DNA of 7,250 nucleotides. Origin: JACZWL01 sp046756445. GTDB lineage: Bacteria > Pseudomonadota > Gammaproteobacteria > Steroidobacterales > Woeseiaceae. Each line of letters opens with the position of its first letter. Within the stretch, counting starts at the first letter, position 1. Under the pieces are notes generated by a model that worked only from the letters and a program-made list of their open reading frames with translations, ran no database searches and was not told where the DNA came from. The DNA is taken from positions 1-7,250 of the forward strand of contig JBHHWI010000131.1 of assembly GCA_046756445.1 (NCBI GenBank), in the 5' to 3' direction. Shown here in pieces: positions 1 to 5,453 of this stretch. Position numbers and translations under genes: made by a program.

Positions 1-595
1 ATTGCAGCATCTCGCCGAGATAGTTCGGGCAGGACACCCAGCGATACAGCCCGCCGTGGGGAATCCGGTAACCGGACTCTCCCGGTTGCCGCAATCGGAT
101 CAGGACGGCATCGGCCTGCTGGTTGATGGCCCAGCCGGCCAGAAAGAGTATGAGGCCGACGGCGAACGAGCCACTTGCAAGCCAGGCATCGGGATAATGA
201 CCGAAGTGGGAGATCCAGCGGGCGTTGATGTAGGCATTGAGGCAATTGAAGGCGAATGCCGTGCCTGCGATTGCGACCGGCATGCGCCTGCCGGCTTCGC
301 GCATGCGAAACGGAAAGATGAAGCCGCGGTTCAGGTAATGAAACTGCCACAGAACGAAGAGCGCCAGCGCCGCGATGCTCATCGCATGAACGCCGATGGC
401 GTACACGGCTGCGAACAACAAGACCGCCGGAGACTCCATCACGATCCATCCGATGCGGGCGGGCATGGTCGGCCCCCACCCGGGTCGCAGGTGCCGGCCG
501 TAGGGGGCGTTTATCGACAGCAACACCATGAACGTCACACCGGCCAGGCCGATGGTCGTCAGAACCAGGAAGCTGTGAATCTGAAGCTCGTTCAC
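1..595 (-). CDS. Steroid 5-alpha-reductase (SRD5A/DET2) family membrane protein, C-terminus cut by window edge
   Basis: Translating the minus strand from a GTG at 595 gives 198 residues that run off the left end. The protein aligns by eye along its length with human SRD5A1: a YGRH motif near residue 32, a W-I-V-M-E-S-P segment at 50-56, an HYLNRG-(F/L)-I-(F/Y)-PF block at 86-96, GYRIPHGGLY at 175-184 and NYLGE at 191-195. Family members are integral membrane NADPH-dependent reductases that reduce a C=C bond conjugated to a ketone, as in 3-oxo-delta-4 steroids. Glu54 and Tyr87 match the family's catalytic Glu/Tyr pair. Hydrophobic stretches near 8-28, 56-83, 107-125 and 143-158 fit the multi-pass fold. 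Members are usually about 255-260 residues, so roughly 60 are missing. An in-frame TAG lies nine codons upstream of the GTG and no ATG lies between, which fixes the start; no clear Shine-Dalgarno is visible. Family assignment is secure. Whether the substrate is a steroid is not known. The gene lies 79 bases downstream of the toxin gene on the same strand. Confidence 0.9.
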   Translation of the reverse strand, partial: MNELQIHSFLVLTTIGLAGVTFMVLLSINAPYGRHLRPGWGPTMPARIGWIVMESPAVLLFAAVYAIGVHAMSIAALALFVLWQFHYLNRGFIFPFRMREAGRRMPVAIAGTAFAFNCLNAYINARWISHFGHYPDAWLASGSFAVGLILFLAGWAINQQADAVLIRLRQPGESGYRIPHGGLYRWVSCPNYLGEMLQ

Positions 596-674
596 GATGG
601 ATTGCGGGGCTGGAGATGCCTAATCATACAGCCGGTTGTCCGGAGTAGCGGACCGGGAATGACTCACGCGCCCG

Positions 675-1088
675 TTACAGATCGACGAGCAATTCAAACT
701 TGCGCCGTGATCGCCATCGGTAAATCTCGAAATCCCTGTCGAGCGTGAGGACCCGGCCCGTGTCGGCCTGATCGGCCAGATCGACAAGGCACGCATCGGC
801 GAGATCGATTGGTATGTTTCGGTATCTCTTTAACAGTTTTTCAATTGCGTCGGCACGGTCCACCAGGCGGCCTGGCGTCTGAAATACGCCGTTGGCGAGA
901 TTCCTGATCACGGCCTCACGCGCGCCCGGCATACGCCGTAACAGGTAACAGGATTCCGCAATGACTGCTTCGCAGGTAATCAATGGTCCGGGAAGATCGG
1001 ATACGACCTCCACGCACCGCAGATGATGCCGTTCGCTTCGATCGAGCAACGCCACGATCACTCCTGTGTCCAGGAGGACCGGCGTCAC
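675..1088 (-). CDS. vapC: PIN-domain ribonuclease toxin, VapC-like
   Basis: This is a 137-residue PIN-domain protein. The four acidic residues that bind the catalytic metal in PIN nucleases are all in place: Asp7 in LLDTG, Glu45 in VIAES, Asp98 in DLADA and Asp117 in LTLDRDF. PIN toxins of type II toxin-antitoxin systems cleave RNA, often tRNA or rRNA, in the cytoplasm and are held inactive by their cognate antitoxin. I chose the GTG at 1088 because the domain begins right there (GTG, then TPVLLDTG) and because it overlaps the antitoxin stop as GTGA, implying translational coupling. The same frame is open upstream to 1247, but those residues are arginine-rich and merely antisense to nothing conserved; they coincide with the antitoxin gene in another frame. 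Length is typical of VapC. The target RNA cannot be predicted. The nuclease residues look intact, so it is probably functional. Confidence 0.88.
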   Translation of the reverse strand: MTPVLLDTGVIVALLDRSERHHLRCVEVVSDLPGPLITCEAVIAESCYLLRRMPGAREAVIRNLANGVFQTPGRLVDRADAIEKLLKRYRNIPIDLADACLVDLADQADTGRVLTLDRDFEIYRWRSRRKFELLVDL

Positions 1089-1321
1089 CGTCCGAAGTCG
1101 CGCATGTGCTTGTCGCTGCTGCCGAGGTCGGGTATGCCCGAGGCGAACTTGCCGAGGCCGACGATCCGTTTGCATCGCTCTCCGGGAGGCAGAGCTGTTT
1201 CTCCGAGTGCACGTATTCCGTAACGTACGACTTCCGAATCGTTCCAACCGTGACGGCGCTTCAGTCGACGCATGATCTGCCGCGTGTACTTGTCGAGTCT
1301 GGCATGTACGATGTCGTCCAT
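1085..1321 (-). CDS. vapB: Ribbon-helix-helix antitoxin, VapB-like
   Basis: This 78-residue protein lies immediately upstream of the PIN toxin and overlaps it by four bases. Residues about 4-41 have the profile of a ribbon-helix-helix DNA-binding domain: a short basic strand (VHARLDKYT), a first helix rich in Arg/Lys (QIMRRLKRR), a turn with GWNDSE, and a second helix (VVRYGIRAL). The rest, residues 42-78, is a likely disordered toxin-binding tail with GKFASGIPDLGS at 57-68 and HMRDFG at 72-77, a pattern I associate with antitoxins paired with PIN toxins. It should bind and neutralise the toxin, and repress its own promoter as a complex. An inverted repeat abutting the ATG is the likely operator. 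The start codon is set by the operator, the promoter and the RHH domain beginning within the first few residues. Identification rests on context and fold pattern rather than a strong conserved motif. Confidence 0.8.
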   Translation of the reverse strand: MDDIVHARLDKYTRQIMRRLKRRHGWNDSEVVRYGIRALGETALPPGERCKRIVGLGKFASGIPDLGSSDKHMRDFGR

Positions 1322-1346
1322 GTATACGATCTTACTAAAGTATACA
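1321..1346. promoter_or_regulatory. Probable toxin-antitoxin operator (inverted repeat)
   Basis: TGTATAC at 1321-1327 is the exact reverse complement of GTATACA at 1340-1346, separated by 12 bases. Each arm contains the self-complementary GTATAC, and the two GTATAC cores are 18 bases apart. The left arm touches the antitoxin start codon and the right arm covers the antitoxin -10 box. Ribbon-helix-helix antitoxins characteristically bind paired short palindromes at their own promoter, so this is inferred to be the autorepression site. Confidence 0.65.
1339..1344 (-). promoter_or_regulatory. Candidate -10 box of the antitoxin-toxin promoter
   Basis: Read on the minus strand this is TATACT, one base from the consensus TATAAT. 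Transcription would begin about 7 bases downstream, near 1331-1332, giving a leader of only about 10-12 bases before the ATG at 1321, with no Shine-Dalgarno in it. No good -35 hexamer is visible 16-18 bases upstream (TATCGA is the best placed). The overlap with the inverted repeat supports a repressible promoter. Confidence 0.5.
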
Positions 1347-1477
1347 CAGCGATGAAACTGATCGATAGCTGCGAAACGCGGCGATCCGTGTGGATTCGGT
1401 GCGTCAGGTCAATCCGCGACAGCATCGCCGGCCAATGTGGCCAACAAAACCGGCGTCTGGTCTAATCCGACACGGCG

Positions 1478-1483
1478 TATAGT
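1478..1483 (+). promoter_or_regulatory. Weak candidate -10 box for the rightward operon
   Basis: TATAGT lies 46 bases upstream of the ATG at 1530 in the divergent spacer, one mismatch from the -10 consensus. The -35 position, 16-18 bases upstream, holds only a poor match (around GTCTGG). The site is in the right place to serve the four-gene operon, but support is the single hexamer. I see no riboswitch, terminator or tRNA in the rest of 1347-1529. Confidence 0.25.
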
Positions 1484-1529
1484 GCAGTCGTGCGCATGCC
1501 GCCGACCTGACGTTTCGGAAATCCTTCAC

Positions 1530-3173
1530 ATGCCGACCGTTGGCCAGCTAATAATAAAGAGTCTCATCGCCAACGATGTCGATCGCGTATTCTGCGTGCC
1601 CGGCGAGAGTTATCTGGGTCTTCTGGACGGGCTTTACGAATATCGAGACGACATCGACACGGTCGTCTGCCGGCACGAGGCCGGCGCGGGGTTCATGGCG
1701 CTGGCCGACGCGCGCCTTTCCGGCGTTCCCGGCGTCGCCTGCGTCAGTCGCGGACCCGGCGCGAGCAATGCCGCCATCGCGGTGCACACGTCCGAGCAGG
1801 ATGGCGTTCCGTTTCTGCTGTTCGTCGGTGACGTCGCGGCCTGCGACGTCCGGCGGGATGCGTTTCAGGAAATCGATTACGGGCAGATGTACGGCGGCAT
1901 GGCCAAGTGGACGGCCGTTGTTACGGATCCGGATCGCATACCCGAGACCGTCCTTCGGGCGATCCGGGCAGCGACGACCGGTGTTCCCGGTCCGGTAGTC
2001 ATCTCGGTTCCCGAGGACGTTCTCACCGCGCAATGCGATGCAGAGCCGGTCGAGCCGCAGGCGCCCGTGCGGGCGGCCGCAGATCCGGCGGATGTGGCGG
2101 TCCTCACAGAATGGCTGGCCGGGGCAAGGCGGCCGCTGGTTCTCGCGGGAGGCGGATTGGAGAGCGATGCGGGCCGGGACAGCCTGCTCGCGTTCCTGGA
2201 GGCCTGGGAACTGCCGGCAGTGGTCTCGTTCAGGCGGCAGGACCTCGTTCCAAACGACCACCGGCTGTATGCGGGCGACATGGGGCTCAAAAACCCGGAC
2301 GAACAGATGGCGCTCTTTCGCGGGACTGACTTGCTCCTCGTGCTCGGGGCGCGGCTTTCCGACATCACGACCCAGGGTTATTCGTTTCCCCGCCTGGTGT
2401 CTCCCGAGATGAAGCTCGCGCACGTGCACTGTGATCCCGCCGTCATCGGGACGCACTTTGCGGCAGACCTCGCCATCGTCTGTGATCCAAAGATGCTGAT
2501 GGATGCACTGGTGGCATCGCCTGCCGTAGCGCCTGATGGCCGGCGCGAATGGATAGACCAACTCGGCGAGCAGAGGCGCAAGATCACCGAGGTGCGGACC
2601 ATCGAGTCCAGCGACGGTGTTCCGTTCGAGCAGGCAGTCGACGTCATTGGCAAAAATCTTCCCCGGAACGCCATCGTGACGCTCGATGCCGGATCGTTCG
2701 GCGCGCCGGCCTACCGGCTCATCACCTTTGCGCCTCCGCAACGATTGCTGGCGCCGATCTCCGGCGCCATGGGATTCGGGATACCGGCGGCGGTTGCCGC
2801 GGCACTGCGCTGTCGCGATCGCCCCGTGTTCTGTCTGGTCGGCGACGGCGGCATGCTCATGACGGGCGGGGAACTGGCGGTTGCCATGGACAGGGGACTG
2901 GCGCTGAAGGTGATCCTGGCGGACAACAACATGTACGGATCGGTGCGCATCCATCAGGAGCGGGATTATCCCGGCCGCCCGATCGGAACCGACCTCACCA
3001 ACCCGGACTTCGAGATGATCGGTCGCGCCTTCGGGTTCAATGTTACGCGTATCAGCGCGGTTGGCGAGCTGGACAAGCTGCCCGCAATCCTCGACAGTCG
3101 GGGGCCGGAGTTTGTCGTCGTCTCCACCAGCGTCGAAGCCGTGCTCCCTCGATGCCATCGGAGTCCCGGATGA
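1530..3173 (+). CDS. Thiamine-diphosphate-dependent enzyme, acetolactate-synthase-like, substrate unknown
   Basis: This 547-residue protein has the three-domain plan of ThDP decarboxylases and carboligases: an N-terminal Pyr domain (about 1-170), a central domain (about 185-335) and a C-terminal PP domain (about 365-535). Glu50 in CRHEAGAG is the glutamate that activates the cofactor. The diphosphate/metal motif begins GDGG at 438-441 and ends NN at 466-467, the usual spacing. SRGPGASN at 73-80 and DAFQE at 110-114 match the acetolactate-synthase group. It differs from true acetohydroxyacid synthase at several points: Asp101 follows FVG where that enzyme has Gln, and the region after NN reads MYGSVRIHQERDYPGR instead of containing the substrate-selecting Trp. 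It therefore belongs to the large set of related proteins with no assigned reaction. The ATG at 1530 is chosen over an in-frame GTG at 1437 because the fold starts there and GGAA lies 9 bases upstream. Its stop overlaps the next start as ATGA. A decarboxylation or carboligation of a 2-oxo acid or acyl-CoA is inferred. Confidence 0.88.
   Translation: MPTVGQLIIKSLIANDVDRVFCVPGESYLGLLDGLYEYRDDIDTVVCRHEAGAGFMALADARLSGVPGVACVSRGPGASNAAIAVHTSEQDGVPFLLFVGDVAACDVRRDAFQEIDYGQMYGGMAKWTAVVTDPDRIPETVLRAIRAATTGVPGPVVISVPEDVLTAQCDAEPVEPQAPVRAAADPADVAVLTEWLAGARRPLVLAGGGLESDAGRDSLLAFLEAWELPAVVSFRRQDLVPNDHRLYAGDMGLKNPDEQMALFRGTDLLLVLGARLSDITTQGYSFPRLVSPEMKLAHVHCDPAVIGTHFAADLAIVCDPKMLMDALVASPAVAPDGRREWIDQLGEQRRKITEVRTIESSDGVPFEQAVDVIGKNLPRNAIVTLDAGSFGAPAYRLITFAPPQRLLAPISGAMGFGIPAAVAAALRCRDRPVFCLVGDGGMLMTGGELAVAMDRGLALKVILADNNMYGSVRIHQERDYPGRPIGTDLTNPDFEMIGRAFGFNVTRISAVGELDKLPAILDSRGPEFVVVSTSVEAVLPRCHRSPG
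3160..3163 (+). promoter_or_regulatory. Ribosome binding site deciding the acyl-CoA dehydrogenase start
   Basis: GGAG lies six bases before the ATG at 3170. An in-frame ATG at 3152 would add six residues but would place this site inside the coding sequence. The motif and the ATGA overlap with the preceding stop both favour 3170. Confidence 0.6.
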
Positions 3174-4339
3174 TCGCTTACGCACGAGTCACCGAAGAAC
3201 ACCAGGAGATTCGCGGGGAAGTCCGCAAGCTCTGTGCCGGATTTCCCGGCAAGTACTGGCGCGAGCTCGACCGCGAGGCGGCTTACCCGACGGCGTTCGT
3301 CCGGGCGCTCAGCGATGCGGGATACCTGGCGGCCCTGATTCCCGAAGAGCATGGCGGGTCCGGCCTGCCGCTTTCCACGGCGGCGGCAATTCTCGAGGAG
3401 ATACATCTGAGCGGCTGCAATGCCGCTGCATGCCACGCCCAGATGTACATCATGGGAACCATCCTCCGGCACGGCAGCGAAGATCAGAAAGCGAAATACC
3501 TGCCGGAGATCGCCGCGGGCGAACTTCGGCTACAGGCCTTCGGCGTGACAGAGCCGGACAGCGGTACCGACACGGCGTCCATCACAACCACGGCCAGACG
3601 CGAGGGCGACAAGTATGTTGTCTCGGGCCAGAAGATCTGGACATCCAGGGCGGAGCACTCGGATCTGATGCTGCTGCTCGCGCGGACGGCGCCCAGGCCG
3701 AAATCCGGGAAGCGCACCGATGGACTCTCCGTGTTCGTCGTCGACATGCGCGACGCGAAGAGTCGTGGCATGACCATACGGCCGATCAGGACGATGATGA
3801 ATCATTCGACCACCGAGGTATTTTTCGAAAACGTGGAAGTGCCGGCAGAAAACCTGATCGGTGACGAGGGCGAGGGCTTCCGTTACATCCTCTCGGGCAT
3901 GAATGCGGAACGCATACTCATCGCGGCTGAATGCATCGGTGATGCAAAGTGGTTTATCGACAAGGCAGCGCAATACGCAAATGAACGCGTCGTGTTCGAT
4001 CGGGCCATCGGTCAGAACCAGGGTATCCAGTTTCCGATCGCCGGCGTCTATGCGCAGACCCGGGCGGCGGAGTTGATGGTCCGCGAGGCGGCGTCACGCT
4101 ACGATGCCTCAGAGGATTGCGGAGCGGAGGCCAACATGGCGAAGCTGCTTGCGGCGGATGCATCCAAGGCTGCCGGTGAAGCCTGCATACAGACCCACGG
4201 CGGGTTCGGCTTCGCAGCGGAATTCGACATCGAGAGAAGGTATCGCGAAGCCTGCCTGTATCAGGTGGCCCCGGTGTCGAGGAACATGATACTGAGCTAC
4301 CTGGCGGTTCACGTGCTCGGGCTGCCCCGGTCATATTGA
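3170..4339 (+). CDS. Acyl-CoA dehydrogenase family flavoprotein
   Basis: The 389-residue protein is of normal family length. Family landmarks run in order: an alpha-helical N-terminal domain (about 1-120) with LIPEEHGGSG at 56-65; a beta domain with FGVTEPDSGTD at 124-134 and VSGQKIWTS at 151-159, which contact FAD and substrate; and a C-terminal helical domain with QTHGGFGF at 341-348 and ERRYREA at 355-361. Members are cytosolic FAD enzymes that oxidise the alpha-beta bond of an acyl-CoA and pass electrons to electron-transfer flavoprotein. The usual C-terminal catalytic Glu, in an EGT-type motif shortly after YREA, is absent: the sequence there is LYQVAPVSRN. Glu247 in NAERILIA aligns with the helix-G catalytic Glu of isovaleryl-CoA dehydrogenase, so a branched-chain-type active site is likely. 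The gene overlaps the ThDP enzyme by four bases, and the CoA-transferase follows after ten, so the substrate is probably the thioester made by that transferase. Chain specificity cannot be given. Confidence 0.93.
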   Translation: MIAYARVTEEHQEIRGEVRKLCAGFPGKYWRELDREAAYPTAFVRALSDAGYLAALIPEEHGGSGLPLSTAAAILEEIHLSGCNAAACHAQMYIMGTILRHGSEDQKAKYLPEIAAGELRLQAFGVTEPDSGTDTASITTTARREGDKYVVSGQKIWTSRAEHSDLMLLLARTAPRPKSGKRTDGLSVFVVDMRDAKSRGMTIRPIRTMMNHSTTEVFFENVEVPAENLIGDEGEGFRYILSGMNAERILIAAECIGDAKWFIDKAAQYANERVVFDRAIGQNQGIQFPIAGVYAQTRAAELMVREAASRYDASEDCGAEANMAKLLAADASKAAGEACIQTHGGFGFAAEFDIERRYREACLYQVAPVSRNMILSYLAVHVLGLPRSY

Positions 4340-4349
4340 CGAGTCGTAC

Positions 4350-5453
4350 ATGGACCTGCCTCTCAAGGATATCCTGGTGGTCGCCGTCGAGCAGGCGGTG
4401 GCGGCGCCGTATTGCACGTCGAGACTGGCCGATGCCGGCGCGCGGGTCATCAAGGTCGAGCGGCCGGAGGGGGACTTTGCGCGCGGGTACGATGAACTCG
4501 CCAAGGGCTTGAGCAGCTACTTCGTGTGGCTGAACCGCGGCAAGGAATCGCTGGTTCTGGATCTTCGCGATGCTGAATGTCGCAAACGACTGGAGCAACT
4601 GCTGGGCGAAGCGGACGTTCTTGTCCAGAACCTCAAGCCGGGCGCGCTGGATCGACTGGGCTTCCCGATTGAGCGACTGAGGCGGGAGTATCCGCCGCTG
4701 ATCTGCTGCTCGATCAGCGGCTACGGCGATCAAGGGCCGCTATCGGACAGAAAGGCCTACGATCTGCTCGTGCAGGCCGAATCAGGGCTCTCATCGGTAA
4801 CCGGCAACGCCGAGGGCTGCGCCCGGGTGGGAATATCCATAGCGGACATCGCGACCGGCGCCGTAGCGCATGCGGCCATACTCGAGGCCCTGCTGGGGCG
4901 CGCGATATCCGGTTCGGGCACGGACATTCGCGTGTCGATGTTCGATGTGATGGCGGACTGGCTGACGGTACCGCTTCTGCAGGCGGAAGCCGGAAAACCG
5001 CCGGTTCGCGCCGGGCTCGCCCATCCCTCCATCGCGCCGTACGGCGCGTTTGACACCAGAGACGATCACCGGATACTGATTTCGATTCAGAGCGACCGGG
5101 AATGGGCGGCGCTGTGCGAGCAGGTGCTCGAACGCCCGGAGCTCGCCGGCGAGGAGCGCTTCAAGACGAACATCGACCGGGTCCGGCACCGCTCCGCGAC
5201 CGATGAGGCGGTATCACGGGTTTTTTCACTGTTGGGATCCGATGAGCTGCAAGAACGTCTCGCAAAGGCGGGCATCGCTTACGCCAGGGTGAACGACATG
5301 AGCGATCTTTCGGCTCATCCGCACCTGCGCCGCGTGGAGGTCGACACCGAGGCCGGCACCGTGTCATTGCCTGCTCCGGCGCCGGTCTTCGACGGCGTCC
5401 CTCGTCGCTTCGGGGCTGTGCCGAGTCTCGGCACGGATACCGGCCATGCCTGA
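4350..5453 (+). CDS. Class III CoA-transferase, CaiB/BaiF (formyl-CoA transferase) family
   Basis: This 367-residue protein moves CoA from one acyl thioester to a free carboxylic acid through enzyme-bound anhydride and thioester steps. Visible landmarks are LADAGARVIKVERPEGDFARGYD at 26-48 (read as LADAGA, then IKVERPEGD), FVWLNRGKESL at 58-68, DVLVQNLKPGALDRLG at 89-104, SISGYGDQGP at 121-130 and the active-site segment KAYDLLVQAESG at 135-146, where Asp138 is the nucleophile. VNDM at 314-317 and AHPHL at 322-326 are typical of the C-terminal part. It most resembles, from memory, the itaconate/mesaconate-type branch rather than classical formyl-CoA:oxalate transferase, but this is not proven. 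At 367 residues it is a little shorter than the usual 390-430. It starts ten bases after the dehydrogenase, with a weak GACGAG upstream, and its last eight bases overlap the next gene. Racemase members share this fold, so a racemase role is a lesser alternative. Confidence 0.9.
   Translation: MDLPLKDILVVAVEQAVAAPYCTSRLADAGARVIKVERPEGDFARGYDELAKGLSSYFVWLNRGKESLVLDLRDAECRKRLEQLLGEADVLVQNLKPGALDRLGFPIERLRREYPPLICCSISGYGDQGPLSDRKAYDLLVQAESGLSSVTGNAEGCARVGISIADIATGAVAHAAILEALLGRAISGSGTDIRVSMFDVMADWLTVPLLQAEAGKPPVRAGLAHPSIAPYGAFDTRDDHRILISIQSDREWAALCEQVLERPELAGEERFKTNIDRVRHRSATDEAVSRVFSLLGSDELQERLAKAGIAYARVNDMSDLSAHPHLRRVEVDTEAGTVSLPAPAPVFDGVPRRFGAVPSLGTDTGHA

Noticed and set aside
638..653. Small hairpin (GTCCG, six bases, CGGAC) between the toxin and reductase genes
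   Set aside because: The stem has five pairs and no T-tract follows on either strand, so there is no case for a terminator.
2..748. Open frame of 248 residues on the plus strand
   Set aside because: It is antisense to the reductase gene, has low-complexity Arg/Gln/His-rich content and matches no family, whereas the minus strand gives a clear conserved protein.
1089..1247. Upstream extension of the PIN toxin frame
   Set aside because: The added 53 residues are Arg-rich and lie out of frame within the antitoxin gene. The PIN fold begins at the GTG at 1088.
983..1465. Open frame of 160 residues on the plus strand
   Set aside because: It is antisense to the toxin-antitoxin pair and their promoter, with no conserved motif.
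1437..1529. GTG-initiated extension of the ThDP enzyme
   Set aside because: The 31 extra residues are not part of the fold and cover the candidate promoter. The ATG at 1530 begins where the family begins.
2549..3169. Long N-terminal extension in the acyl-CoA dehydrogenase frame
   Set aside because: It is an out-of-frame reading of the ThDP gene. The dehydrogenase domain and its GGAG site start at 3160-3170.
1548..3185. Open frame of 545 residues on the minus strand
   Set aside because: It is the complement of the ThDP enzyme. Its Arg/His/Gly-rich translation shows no domain, while the plus frame has full ThDP motifs.
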